A stretch of 64,000 nucleotides of DNA from Betaproteobacteria bacterium UBA3031 (GTDB lineage: Bacteria > Pseudomonadota > Gammaproteobacteria > Burkholderiales > Eutrophovitaceae). The notes under the pieces are model-generated. The model saw only the letters and a program-made list of their open reading frames with translations. It was not told the DNA's origin and did no database searches. Numbering within the stretch: position 1 is the first letter of the stretch; each line of letters opens with the position of its first letter. The DNA lies in NCBI GenBank assembly GCA_002367635.1, contig DFDI01000088.1:28300-92299 (forward strand), in the 5' to 3' direction. Positions 26,640 to 36,088 of this stretch are shown piece after piece. The position numbers and the translations under genes are program-made.

Positions 26640-27539
26640 TTATTCGTTAACAATGTGCGTAATTCCAGAGTGGCGGTTTTTTTGTCCTAACGCGACGTAC
26701 AATCCAGCGCCCACGATTATCGTCATCCCGACAAAACCCGTGGTACTTGGAAGATGGTCGAATGCCCAGTAGCCGAAAAGGGTTACCCAAACAAGTTGGA
26801 CATACCCAAGTGGGGATAAAAATGAAGCATCCTCTAACTCCATCGCTTTGATCAGCATAAAATGTCCCACTGCTCCTGCAAACCCTAAGAAAAGAAACTT
26901 TGGGAGATCGGCAAGCTGCGGCGTAACCCAAAACACCGGGACCACTAGACTAAGTAACAGTGATCCAACCAAGCCCGTGTAGAAGAGTGTCGCAACTGGG
27001 TGTTCTCGATTGCTGAAGTGACGCGTCATGATTTGATACATACTGTAAAAAATTGCGGATAGCAGCGGGAGCACAAAATACCAATCGAAGCTTTTTGTGG
27101 GATTAATTACTAATAAAACCCCAATGAATCCAACTAACACCGCCACCCATCTGGGCCTAGAAACCTGTTCTTTCAATATCCAAAAAGCAAACATTGTCAC
27201 CAGTAGTGGGGAAATAAAACCGATCGATTTTGCCGTAGCCAGAGGTAAAACACTTAATGCCGTAAAGTAGAGTAGCGTTGACCCCATTAAGAGCATTGCC
27301 CTTAAAATCTGCGCCTTAGGATTATCTGTTTTAATCAACCGAGACCCATATCTCGGTCCTAGAAGTAATATCATCAAGACGAAGTGTGTGACATACCGGA
27401 ACCAAACGATAAGAGGCACCGGATAGGATTGACTCAAAGACTTTGCCGTTGTCTCAAGCATGGCGAATAAAAAAACCATACCCATCATGAATAGTATTGC
27501 TCGGTGCGTAGGTTTTAAATCAGCTGCAAAACGAAGCAA
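26640..27539 (-). CDS. EamA/DMT-family transporter
   Basis: 299 residues with about ten membrane spans in two EamA halves. The first half starts at AILFMMGMVFLFAMLETTAK and the second near SFDWYFVLPLLSAIFYSMYQIMTR. Members export amino acids, nucleosides or other metabolites. The only start that keeps the whole first span and its positive lead is a TTG at 27539; the next candidate is a Met-Met 17 codons in. The direction of transport and the substrate cannot be read. It is convergent with ridA. Confidence 0.88.
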   Translation of the reverse strand: MLRFAADLKPTHRAILFMMGMVFLFAMLETTAKSLSQSYPVPLIVWFRYVTHFVLMILLLGPRYGSRLIKTDNPKAQILRAMLLMGSTLLYFTALSVLPLATAKSIGFISPLLVTMFAFWILKEQVSRPRWVAVLVGFIGVLLVINPTKSFDWYFVLPLLSAIFYSMYQIMTRHFSNREHPVATLFYTGLVGSLLLSLVVPVFWVTPQLADLPKFLFLGFAGAVGHFMLIKAMELEDASFLSPLGYVQLVWVTLFGYWAFDHLPSTTGFVGMTIIVGAGLYVALGQKNRHSGITHIVNE

Positions 27540-27704
27540 AGGTAACTTTCAAGAAACGGTGTGTCAGTAGACGGCGGTGGATTCTACGTCATTCCACATC
27601 CAATACAAATGTATTTTTTAAATCAATAGCACCATTCAACTTTTAAAATTAAACTAGAACGAGCGACTACTCATTACAAAAAGCCACTTAATTCGGGAGC
27701 AAGA

Positions 27705-28979
27705 ATGACCATAACGAAAATAGCACAATACTTTTCATTGATGTTTTTAGCATTCAGTGTTGTAACCACGAGTCACTCAAACCCACTACCCGCAGCACAA
27801 CCAGAGAGCGTGGGAGTATCTTCAGAGCGACTAAAAAGAATAACGCAGGCGTTTGAAAATCGTATTGAAGCTAAAAGTCTACCCGGAGTCGTTATCCGTG
27901 TCGCACGACAAGGTAAATTGGTGTACTCCAATGCCATAGGTTGGCAGGATATCGAATCGAATATTCCAATGTCTCAAGATTCAATATTTAGAATTTACTC
28001 GATGACAAAACCCATCATAAGTGTCGCGGCAATGACGCTCGTAGAGTCCGGCATGTTGTCCTTGTCAGACCCTGTTTCAAAATACCTCCCCTTGTTCGAA
28101 GAGGTTCAAGTTGGGATTGAAATGGTCAATAGTGATGGGATTGCTTTACTTCAGACAAAAAAGGCCCGCAAACAGATAACAATTCAAGATCTTATGCGCC
28201 ACACATCAGGCTTAACTTATGGTCCATTCGGAAAAAAAACACTGGTCAAAGAAAAATATTTAGCGGCGAATCTAAGCTCTCTTGATTGGACCCTTGAAGA
28301 TTATGTGAATACTTTAGCCGGATTACCCTTAGCATATGAACCCGGATCCACATGGGATTATGGCCGATCGACAGATGTTTTAGGACGAGTAATCGAAGTG
28401 ATATCAGGGATGACACTTGATCGATACTTAAGTAAGACTATTTTCACTCCATTAGGAATGCGAGACACAAGTTTTGGCGTACCCGAGAGTAAGCATCATC
28501 GTGTTGCGGAAAATATGACAGACATTGCGACCGGGGAAAAAATAGAGCTCATCGATGTAAAAAAACCTATGACCTTGTTCGCAGGCGGGCATGGGCTTTC
28601 TTCTACCGCGGATGATTACATTCGTTTTTGCCAAATGATGCTAAATGGCGGGGAACTGGATGGAATTCGTATCCTATCTCCAAAAATAGTTCTCTTTATG
28701 TCGACAAATCACATTAACGAAAACATCAGCAAAGGTAGGCTCTACCTACCTGGCCCTGGTTACGGTTTTGGCTTAGGTTTCGCAACTAGGCTCGAAGATG
28801 GTCAATCAGTCTGGCCGGGATCAGTAGGGGAATATTTTTGGGCTGGCTATGGTGGTACGTATTTTTGGATTGACCCCGCAGAGGAGTTGGTCGTATCCTT
28901 CATGTCACAAGACCCCTACAGAAGAAATGAACACCGAGTTCTTTTACGCAACTTGGTCTATCAATCTATCATCGATTAA
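27705..28979 (+). CDS. Exported beta-lactamase-family serine hydrolase
   Basis: 424 residues. A signal peptide of about 26 residues (ISLMFLAFSV-like core, ending near SHS) precedes the class C-type domain. The catalytic SxxK is in IYSMTKPIISVAAM, with a Tyr motif in TWDYGRSTDVLGRVIE and GGHGLSSTADDYIRFCQM later. It resembles EstB-type esterases and 1,4-butanediol diacrylate esterases more than penicillinases. The ATG follows GGGAG. The SDR gene follows by 11 bases. It should act in the periplasm on an ester or amide; the substrate is unknown. It is distinct from the cytoplasmic relative at 4761-5843. Confidence 0.85.
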   Translation: MTITKIAQYFSLMFLAFSVVTTSHSNPLPAAQPESVGVSSERLKRITQAFENRIEAKSLPGVVIRVARQGKLVYSNAIGWQDIESNIPMSQDSIFRIYSMTKPIISVAAMTLVESGMLSLSDPVSKYLPLFEEVQVGIEMVNSDGIALLQTKKARKQITIQDLMRHTSGLTYGPFGKKTLVKEKYLAANLSSLDWTLEDYVNTLAGLPLAYEPGSTWDYGRSTDVLGRVIEVISGMTLDRYLSKTIFTPLGMRDTSFGVPESKHHRVAENMTDIATGEKIELIDVKKPMTLFAGGHGLSSTADDYIRFCQMMLNGGELDGIRILSPKIVLFMSTNHINENISKGRLYLPGPGYGFGLGFATRLEDGQSVWPGSVGEYFWAGYGGTYFWIDPAEELVVSFMSQDPYRRNEHRVLLRNLVYQSIID

Positions 28980-28990
28980 ATGGAGCTTTT

Positions 28991-29776
28991 ATGTCAGACG
29001 CATTATTTTCCGTGAAAAATCAGATCGTTCTCATCACTGGGGGCGGCCGAGGCATTGGCAAAGAGATCGCATCAGCCTTCGCTTCTAGAGACGCGACAGT
29101 CATCATTGCTGGTCGTGATAAAGCGACGCTGGATAAAACCGTAGAGGAGATTTCCGCAAAATCAGCTACGATCCAAGCCGAAGTCTGTGACGTTTCTAGC
29201 TCAGAGGACGTTAACTCATTGGTGGAGTCTGTCGTTTCTCAGCACGGGAGAATCGATACGCTCGTGAGCGTCGCGGGGGTCAATAAGCGCATGAAAGCTG
29301 AGGCGTATACCCCTGAGGAGTATGACTGGATTACAGACATTAACGCCAAAGGGGCATGGATAATTGCCCAAGCGGTCGGGAAAAAAATGATCGCGCAGCA
29401 AAGCGGTTCAATTATTAACGTGGACTCACTCAACACGTATGCACCTCTACGCGGAACGACCCCTTACGCAATGAGCAAAGCTAGTGTGCTGATGATGACT
29501 AGAGGCTTAGCCAACGAGTGGGGGCGACACGGGATACGCGTAAACTCGATTGCCCCTGGGTTTATCTTGACAGACCTAACTAAAAAAGTTTGGTCCGATG
29601 AAACCATGCAAGCGTGGGGTAAAGCAAATACTCCGCTCGAGCGGCTTGGCACAGCCTCTGATTTAAGTGGTTCCGCAATCTTTCTAGCATCTGATGCGTC
29701 AAAGTTTATGACGGGTCAAACGATCAGGGTTGATGGCGGATTCACAGCAGGAATTAACTGGCCAATTGAACTGTAA
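28991..29776 (+). CDS. Short-chain dehydrogenase, gluconate-5-dehydrogenase-like
   Basis: 261 residues of the classical SDR family. NAD(P) binding is in LITGGGRGIGKEIA, the structural motif in VSVAGVNKR, the serine in NVDSLNTY, and YxxxK in PYAMSKASVLMMTR. The C-terminal QTIRVDGGFTAGINW is typical of sugar-acid and polyol dehydrogenases. VAGVNKR replaces the usual NNAG. The ribosome site GGAG precedes the ATG. It follows the exported hydrolase by 11 bases and probably shares its transcript. Exact substrate unknown. Confidence 0.85.
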   Translation: MSDALFSVKNQIVLITGGGRGIGKEIASAFASRDATVIIAGRDKATLDKTVEEISAKSATIQAEVCDVSSSEDVNSLVESVVSQHGRIDTLVSVAGVNKRMKAEAYTPEEYDWITDINAKGAWIIAQAVGKKMIAQQSGSIINVDSLNTYAPLRGTTPYAMSKASVLMMTRGLANEWGRHGIRVNSIAPGFILTDLTKKVWSDETMQAWGKANTPLERLGTASDLSGSAIFLASDASKFMTGQTIRVDGGFTAGINWPIEL

Positions 29777-29844
29777 GGAGCGCTAATGGTAAGAGCCAGG
29801 CTCGAGTAAATGCCCTGCAGGAGAAACTTCTGCCATACCAGTCT

Positions 29845-31092
29845 ATGACCACAAGGTTTGGGCAAAAATTAAATCTATCGAAGATTTTTCTGAGCTTGGT
29901 CTTATTCATACCTCTATGGATTTACTCAGAACCGGCTACAGCAATAAAAGGAATTGAGGCGTTTAACACTCGCTGGGTGGTCCCTTTTTTAAGTAACGGC
30001 TCGTGGGGCCGAGGTCCCCATTCAAATGCGGAATCGTGTGTCGATTGTCACAATGCCGGCACAAACCCTTACATGTTCGACAGTTCAAATGGCAAGATAA
30101 ACCCTATTGTTTTAAAAATTCGGAATTTAAATGGCAAATCTGGTCATCCAAGATATGGCAACGAATTAAGTCTATTCGGCATCACAGGTAAATTACCTAG
30201 AGAAGGGGCTTTCACTCTGCACTGGAAAAAGAAAAAAATCGGTCAACAGTTTATTCGATTTCCATCCCCCCAGATCACTGAGTTAAGGTTCGGTGAGCTA
30301 GGTAGAAGCACCACAACCTCTATTCGTATGGGACGAGATCTAACCAGCATTGGTTTGCTTGAGTCCGTCGATGAGAATCAACTGAAATTAATCATTGCGG
30401 AACAAAAAACTCTAGGTCTAAATGGACGTATCAACTACGTCATTGATCCGATTAATAAAAAGACAGAAGTGGGACGTTTCGGGTATAAAGCATCGTCCCC
30501 CTCCCTATTAGACCAAATAAGCAAAGCGTTCCGAGATGAATTAGGCGTAACGTCAATATTTTATTCCGACAACCCATGCGCGGCTAAGCAAGAAATTTGC
30601 ACAGGATTAAATAATGTGGGCGGCCTTGAGGTTTCCGAAGATAACATTAACGCAATCGCTGAATTCCTTCGAGCGACTGAAACCCTTCCCCGCGATCATA
30701 AAAATGAAACAGGGCATATGGGTAAATCTCATTTCGAAATGGCTGGATGCAACGTCTGCCATCGTACCGACCTTAACGCTACATCAACGAATAGCGAAGA
30801 CACCCATACCGTCACCCTGTACACAGACCTCCTACTTCACGATATGGGTAGCGGCTTAAACGATGGGCTTAAGGAATTTCAAGCTCAACCCGAGGATTGG
30901 CGAACAGCCCCCTTAATAGGCATTGGGGAGCATTTAAGGTCCGGGGGCTCGTTACTTCATGATGGGCGGGCGAAGACCATAGAGGAGGCTATTCTGTGGC
31001 ACGAAGGCGAAGCAATCTCGGCAAGAGATAACTATTTATTGCTTAAGCCCGAACACAAAACATTGTTACAATCCTTCATCAAGAACCTTTAA
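29845..31092 (+). CDS. Di-haem oxidoreductase (DHOR / DUF1111 family)
   Basis: 415 residues with an N-terminal hydrophobic leader (IFLSLVLFIPLWIYS) and two c-type haem sites, C65-V-D-C68-H69 and a second CNVCHR near residue 307. This is the arrangement of the putative di-haem thiol oxidoreductase or peroxidase family. RSGGSLLHDGRAKTIEEAI near the C-terminus is a family landmark. It is predicted to act in the periplasm and needs the c-type cytochrome maturation system. Function in this family is largely unproven. Its start codon overlaps the stop of a possible 12-codon reading frame (see findings). Confidence 0.82.
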   Translation: MTTRFGQKLNLSKIFLSLVLFIPLWIYSEPATAIKGIEAFNTRWVVPFLSNGSWGRGPHSNAESCVDCHNAGTNPYMFDSSNGKINPIVLKIRNLNGKSGHPRYGNELSLFGITGKLPREGAFTLHWKKKKIGQQFIRFPSPQITELRFGELGRSTTTSIRMGRDLTSIGLLESVDENQLKLIIAEQKTLGLNGRINYVIDPINKKTEVGRFGYKASSPSLLDQISKAFRDELGVTSIFYSDNPCAAKQEICTGLNNVGGLEVSEDNINAIAEFLRATETLPRDHKNETGHMGKSHFEMAGCNVCHRTDLNATSTNSEDTHTVTLYTDLLLHDMGSGLNDGLKEFQAQPEDWRTAPLIGIGEHLRSGGSLLHDGRAKTIEEAILWHEGEAISARDNYLLLKPEHKTLLQSFIKNL

Positions 31093-31123
31093 TATCATTT
31101 AAATTTTAAAGACAGTTATCGAT

Positions 31124-31762
31124 ATGGTCTCAATTGAAATATTCTCCGATGTGGTCTGCCCTTGGTGCTTCATTGGCAAAAGAAATCTAGAAGCAGCGCT
31201 ATTGCAACTCACGCGAGAACATGAGGGAGCCAAAAATATAAAAATTAACTGGCGGTCGTTTCAATTGAACCCGCAACTACCTTCCATCGGAATCTCACGT
31301 TCCGAATACACGTCCACTAAGTTTGGAGGCACGGAGCGTGCGGCAATGGTTTATGATCGAGTTCAACGGTCCGGTCATGAGGTTGGGTTAGAACTAAACT
31401 TTAACAAAATCGAGACCCAGCCAAATTCCAGCATCCTGCATGCCCTAGTCTATGCGGCAGAAATGGTTCAACGAGATCACGATTTTGTTGAGAGTCTTTT
31501 TAAAGCATTTTTTATTGATGGGGTAGATCTAACCAATAGAGATAATATTATTGCGCTTGCGACTGATATTGGACTTAATGAGACTACTGTTGACTCTGTC
31601 CTAAATGATGGTCTTTTTATGGAAAAAATCGAAGAAGACATACAGGAGGCAACGCGCCTTGGTATCCAAGGTGTTCCATTCTTCATCATCAATAAATCTA
31701 TTGGCTTATCGGGAGCTCAGCCCCCAGAAGCCATAGCCAAGGCAATAGAACAGTCGCTTTAA
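31124..31762 (+). CDS. DsbA-family oxidoreductase, FrnE-like
   Basis: 212 residues of the DsbA/FrnE group with a thioredoxin fold and no signal peptide. The redox motif is CPWC in IFSDVVCPWCFIGKRNLE, and the cis-proline region is in GIQGVPFFIIN. FrnE-like proteins are cytoplasmic disulfide isomerases linked to oxidative stress, and they form a sister group to the 2-hydroxychromene-2-carboxylate isomerases such as the gene at 42777, which lacks CPWC. It follows the di-haem protein by 31 bases. Confidence 0.88.
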   Translation: MVSIEIFSDVVCPWCFIGKRNLEAALLQLTREHEGAKNIKINWRSFQLNPQLPSIGISRSEYTSTKFGGTERAAMVYDRVQRSGHEVGLELNFNKIETQPNSSILHALVYAAEMVQRDHDFVESLFKAFFIDGVDLTNRDNIIALATDIGLNETTVDSVLNDGLFMEKIEEDIQEATRLGIQGVPFFIINKSIGLSGAQPPEAIAKAIEQSL

Positions 31763-31791
31763 CAGTATTAAATCAAAGATAGACAGTCAAT

Positions 31792-32817
31792 TTATTGTAA
31801 CGCTGCGCCTAACTCAGTCACGAAGATATCGACATCCTCATCATTTAAATCAAGGTGAGTCACCAACCGCACTGATTGCCCAGGAGTCATGAGAATGTTT
31901 TTAGCGCGAAGGTTAGTCGCAATACTGGTCACATCTACCTCGTCGAACGAGATAAACACCATATTGGTGTGAACCCCTAACACCTTAAGTTTCGGGTGGT
32001 TAAGTTTCAGTAATTGATCAAATAATAATCGCGCTCTTGCATGATCTGCGTCCAATCTTTCCAGATGGTGCTGCAATGCATAAATGCCTGCTGCAGCAAG
32101 AATGCCGGCTTGCCGCATACCACCACCCAGCACCTTGCGCCATCGTCTAGCCTTACGAATCAGATCTGCAGGTCCGCATAAGACCGAACCAACTGGTGCC
32201 CCTAATCCCTTAGAGAGACAGATCGATACCGTATCAAAAAATTGCGTGATCACGGTCACGTCAACACCAAGACCAACGCTTGCATTAAATAATCGCGCGC
32301 CGTCTAGATGAAGTGACAAACCAGTACGATCACAAAAATTCCTGGCGCTTTCCAAATATTTAATGGGAAGAGGTTGGCCTGCTTGCGTATTTTCTAAGCA
32401 CAGAAGCCTGGTACGAGCAAAATGTGGGTCGTCGGGCTTAATAGCTGCCTCTACCGCACCCAAATCCAACGTGCCATCTTTTTCGTAGTCCAATGGTTGA
32501 GGCTGAATGCTACCTAGCACCGCTGCACCTCCACCCTCATACTTATAGGTATGCCCTTGTTGGCCGACGATATACTCGTCGCCACGCTCGCAATGAACCA
32601 AAAGTGCGAGCAAATTGCTTTGAGTGCCACTTGCCACAAAAATTGAGGATTCCTTACCGCTCATCTGAGAAGCTAGAGATTCCAGTTCGTTTACCGTGGG
32701 GTCTTCGCCGTACACATCGTCACCAACTTCTGCAGACGCCATGGCTGCGCGCATCTCAAGAGTGGGTTTGGTGACTGTGTCGCTTCGAAAATCAATCTTG
32801 CGTTCTAGGATGCTCAT
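31792..32817 (-). CDS. ltaE: Low-specificity L-threonine aldolase
   Basis: PLP enzyme of 341 residues that splits L-threonine or L-allo-threonine into glycine and acetaldehyde. The N-terminal [19 protein letters not shown] and [15 protein letters not shown] are characteristic. The PLP lysine is in [16 protein letters not shown], and [14 protein letters not shown] is also conserved. Its ATG has no strong ribosome site. It lies tail-to-tail with the FrnE-like gene, 29 bases apart, and downstream of oligopeptidase B. Confidence 0.93.
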   Translation of the reverse strand: MSILERKIDFRSDTVTKPTLEMRAAMASAEVGDDVYGEDPTVNELESLASQMSGKESSIFVASGTQSNLLALLVHCERGDEYIVGQQGHTYKYEGGGAAVLGSIQPQPLDYEKDGTLDLGAVEAAIKPDDPHFARTRLLCLENTQAGQPLPIKYLESARNFCDRTGLSLHLDGARLFNASVGLGVDVTVITQFFDTVSICLSKGLGAPVGSVLCGPADLIRKARRWRKVLGGGMRQAGILAAAGIYALQHHLERLDADHARARLLFDQLLKLNHPKLKVLGVHTNMVFISFDEVDVTSIATNLRAKNILMTPGQSVRLVTHLDLNDEDVDIFVTELGAALQ

Positions 32818-32899
32818 ACAATAAGGAATATTTTTTTCATGATCGAATCAAAATTCAAAAAAACAATATAAGACTTTAACCATAAATGTTGAAGAAAAT

Positions 32900-34939
32900 C
32901 TAGGTCTCCAACCCCAAAACACCAAGAATAAAGGCGTACTCAAACGCCATCTCTCTTAAAAAATCATAACGACCGGAGGCGCCACCATGCCCAGCATCCA
33001 TATTTACGTTGAGAAGCAGTGGTCTTTCATCAGTTTTGAGCTCGCGCAAACGAGCAACGTACTTTACTGGTTCCCAATACATGACTTGGCTATCGTTTAG
33101 AGACGTTTGTACAAGCATAGCGGGATAGTTTTGAGCCACAATATTGTCATAAGGTGAGTACGAATTGATGTATTTGTAGTACGGTTTCAACTTTGGATTA
33201 CCCCACTCCTCAAACTCTCCGATCGTAAGAGGCAACGTCTCATCCAGCATTGTGTTCACCACATCGACGAATGGGACATCTGCCAGCACACCACAAAACA
33301 ATTCTGGCGCCATATTAGTTACCGCTGCGACCAACAAACCTCCTGCGCTACCTCCTTGTATCACCAATCTATCCGAACCAGTATAGCCAGCAGCAATTAA
33401 ATGTTTCGCACAAGCAATAAAATCAGTGAAACTATGTCGCTTTAATAACATTTTTCCCTGATCGTGCCAAACCTCCCCTCGCTCTCCTCCCCCACGAACA
33501 TGGGCAGTTGCAAAAATAACACCCCGATCTAATAACGATAACCTGGTCGAGCTAAAGTAAGGATCATTGGGAATACCATATGCGCCGTACGCTGTGAGCA
33601 CCATCGGGCTTAGGTGGTCGCCGCGCATGGCTCGCTTATACACAATGGTAACCGGCACAACCGAACCATCCTCAAGCCGAACCTCAATCAGTTCAGTGGC
33701 ATATTGAGACTGCCGGTAACCTTTTTTAACAATATCTTGTTTGAGCAGTGTCGTTTTTCGAGAATCAAAATGGTAGGCGTACACTGATTCGGGAGAAACA
33801 TAGGACTCATATTCGAACAAATACTCGTCACAGTCATACTCTTCATTGTGGTAGCCAGAAACAGAACACAAGTGTTCGGGTAATGGAATCTCTTGACTAG
33901 ATAAGGTTTTAAGATCGACAACTCGAAGGCGAGAAAAACCTTGAAATCTCTCTTCAACGACCATATGCTTTTTAAAGACATCAATATCGTCAATGACCAA
34001 ATCCTGTTGATGCGAAATAACGTCCACCCAGAACTTCTCTTGGGTAGCCTCCTCCCTAACAAACATTACTCGAAAATTTTTTGCTTGCTTATTCGTTAGA
34101 ACGAAAAACCCAGCCTCACCATGCTCAACATAGTACTCATGGCATGATCTGCGCTTAGCAAAAATCCGTAATCCTTTTAAAGGATCATCCCCAGAAACAT
34201 ATAAAACCTCACTCGTCGTGCTGCTCGATGAGTGAATAAATAAATACTTACCGCTCCGCGAGCGTGCGACTGACACAGAAAAAAGAGGATCCGTTTCCTC
34301 ATAAATAAACGAAGTCTTGCCAGTTTCTATGTCTCTACGCCAAACCTGGAAGGGTCGTTTCGCCCGATCCTCCAAAACGACAAACAGATATCTCCCATCA
34401 TTTGCCCATGCAAAAGAACGCACTCTGTTGTGATAGAGCGTTATCTCTTCTTTACCACTCATCGATCGGAGTCGTAACTCAAAATCTCGAAAACCCGTAA
34501 AGTCTATCGAATACGCTAAGTGCGTTGACCCCGGTTTGATTTCAATATTACCCAGACTTGCATAGGATCGCCCCTTGGACAGAACATTTAAATCAAGAAT
34601 CGCCTTTGGTCGGGTTGCAGCATTTCTTTTTCTATACAAAATCGGATATTGCTTACCTTTTTTCGTTTTAGAGAAATACAGAAAACCTTCTATTTGATAA
34701 GGAACACTTTCGTCATTTTCGTTAATACGACTTAGAAACTCGCAAAACAATCGTTTCTGCAAATCCAGACTGGGCTTCATCATCTCGTCGGTATAACGGT
34801 TTTCGGCTTCTAGATAAGCCCTAACTGCCTTGGATTTTTTCTTATGTACCCAACGATAAGGATCACTGCGTACTTCTCCATGTAACGAATACGTATAAGG
34901 AATTTTCTCAGGGAAAGGTGGGCAAATTGATTTTTTCAT
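32900..34939 (-). CDS. ptrB: Oligopeptidase B
   Basis: Cytoplasmic prolyl-oligopeptidase-family (S9) serine peptidase, 679 residues, that cuts small peptides after Arg and Lys. An N-terminal beta-propeller follows the DPYRWVHKK opening. The catalytic domain has GGSAGGLLVAAVTN (serine), the aspartate region in SLNDSQVMYWEP and the histidine in NMDAGHGGASGRYD. HVRGGGERGEVWH is a family landmark. No signal peptide. The DUF3460 gene is divergent, 81 bases upstream. Confidence 0.94.
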   Translation of the reverse strand: MKKSICPPFPEKIPYTYSLHGEVRSDPYRWVHKKKSKAVRAYLEAENRYTDEMMKPSLDLQKRLFCEFLSRINENDESVPYQIEGFLYFSKTKKGKQYPILYRKRNAATRPKAILDLNVLSKGRSYASLGNIEIKPGSTHLAYSIDFTGFRDFELRLRSMSGKEEITLYHNRVRSFAWANDGRYLFVVLEDRAKRPFQVWRRDIETGKTSFIYEETDPLFSVSVARSRSGKYLFIHSSSSTTSEVLYVSGDDPLKGLRIFAKRRSCHEYYVEHGEAGFFVLTNKQAKNFRVMFVREEATQEKFWVDVISHQQDLVIDDIDVFKKHMVVEERFQGFSRLRVVDLKTLSSQEIPLPEHLCSVSGYHNEEYDCDEYLFEYESYVSPESVYAYHFDSRKTTLLKQDIVKKGYRQSQYATELIEVRLEDGSVVPVTIVYKRAMRGDHLSPMVLTAYGAYGIPNDPYFSSTRLSLLDRGVIFATAHVRGGGERGEVWHDQGKMLLKRHSFTDFIACAKHLIAAGYTGSDRLVIQGGSAGGLLVAAVTNMAPELFCGVLADVPFVDVVNTMLDETLPLTIGEFEEWGNPKLKPYYKYINSYSPYDNIVAQNYPAMLVQTSLNDSQVMYWEPVKYVARLRELKTDERPLLLNVNMDAGHGGASGRYDFLREMAFEYAFILGVLGLET

Positions 34940-35020
34940 AGCAACTCACATCAGGTCAAACATGTCTTATAATAAGACCTTATAAGAATTAAGAACTCAA
35001 GGTCAAAAATCTCAACTACT

Positions 35021-35206
35021 ATGCCAAAAAAACCTTACGAATCGGACACGACGACGTTCATCAAATCATTATTCAAAAAAAATCCTGAGCTGCGAGAAAA
35101 GCAGCTGAAAGCAAGAAGTATTTGGTGGGATAGAGAGCAAGACCTGACGGAACGATCTGACCTGGAAAAATCCAACGTTACTAAAAAACCCTACGAATAT
35201 TACTAA
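35021..35206 (+). CDS. DUF3460 family small protein
   Basis: 61 residues, basic and helical. It matches my memory of the DUF3460 family, a short protein typical of betaproteobacteria, through FIKSLFKKNPELREKQLKAR and the WWDRE motif. The usual length is about 60 residues. Both ends carry the same KKPYE pentapeptide (residues 3-7 and again near the C-terminus), encoded by near-identical DNA. The function is unknown. The gene is alone and divergent from ptrB, so its promoter lies in the 81-base spacer. Confidence 0.8.
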   Translation: MPKKPYESDTTTFIKSLFKKNPELREKQLKARSIWWDREQDLTERSDLEKSNVTKKPYEYY

Positions 35207-35262
35207 CACCGCTTCATACTGCGCAGCTCGGCGAACTCACAATGCTGAGGAATGCGCATCGC

Positions 35263-35284
35263 CACGAGATTGACGATCCTCGTG
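35263..35284. other. Hairpin between the DUF3460 and VOC genes
   Basis: CACGAG and CTCGTG are 6-base arms around a 10-base loop, in the 122-base convergent spacer. No T run follows in either direction. It might end transcription inefficiently or be chance. Confidence 0.25.
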
Positions 35285-35328
35285 ACCGGCACCACATCCT
35301 AAAGGCACCCGAATCAGCCACCCCTTGA

Positions 35329-35745
35329 TCACTTAGACGGTGGCGGCGTTTTCGCTAAAGACTTAATTTCAAGCACGTTGTAGTTGGGATCCATAACAAA
35401 AAACGTTTGCTGCTCGTACTCGGTGCCGCCAAAACGAATATAAGGCTCATCTAAAAATCCCACAGTATTTATAACGCTTTCTTTGACCTTCTCAAAGACG
35501 TCCCGCTCAAGATGCACACCGAAATGCGGAACAGCAACAGCGCCCATCTCTACGTTGTGACGCTCTCCATGCATGCTCGTCCTAGGGGTAGATGAATGGA
35601 GGGTTAACTCATTACCCCAAAAATTTATATCTACCCATTTACCTTCTTCAGAATTGTCAGTCTCACAGAACAAAACGTCCGTATAAAACTTGACCGTCTC
35701 TTCAAGGTTACCTGCCTCTACGGCACAATGAAATATATTGCTCAC
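35329..35745 (-). CDS. VOC-superfamily (glyoxalase-like) protein
   Basis: 138 residues of the vicinal-oxygen-chelate fold, two beta-alpha-beta-beta-beta modules. The first starts IFHCAVEAGNLEETVKFYTDV and the second VPHFGVHLERDVFEKVK, ending with TFFVMDPNYNVLEIKSL. Metal ligands are likely the H of IFHCAV, the H of PHFGVH and the E of VLEIKS. The GTG start at 35745 follows GGAG at six bases. No neighbour suggests the substrate; members include glyoxalases, dioxygenases and resistance proteins. Confidence 0.85.
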   Translation of the reverse strand: MSNIFHCAVEAGNLEETVKFYTDVLFCETDNSEEGKWVDINFWGNELTLHSSTPRTSMHGERHNVEMGAVAVPHFGVHLERDVFEKVKESVINTVGFLDEPYIRFGGTEYEQQTFFVMDPNYNVLEIKSLAKTPPPSK

Positions 35746-36088
35746 GTTACGCTCCTATAGTACAACTTTATGTAATTTTACTGATTTTTTAAGACAAAGG
35801 GCACTCGTGATACATTTTACCTTCACAAGAAGGTGAGCATCATTGATATTCACGATTAGAATTACTTGCAATCTGAATACGGTAAATATAATAACTTTGG
35901 CAACAGACAACCTAAAAATATAGAATGAGTGAATAAATTCACGAACTGATACAACTAACTTAACGTAGACTATCGATAGAGTAAAAATTACAATTTAATA
36001 ACTGCATTTGTTAACTTTAAGCAGAAATAATAGAGATTAATATACGGGTAAAGTGAACCTAAACTAAGAACTCAAGAAGGGGGAGAAA
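35746..36088. promoter_or_regulatory. 343-base AT-rich spacer before the fasciclin gene
   Basis: This is a divergent spacer between the VOC gene (-) and the fasciclin gene (+), long for this window. It is AT-rich with no open frame I would defend. It holds a perfect 6-base hairpin at 35819-35834 (ACCTTC, loop ACAA, GAAGGT). The ribosome site AAGGGGGAG lies just before the fasciclin ATG. It must carry two promoters and has room for regulation or a small RNA, but I can point to nothing specific. Confidence 0.4.
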
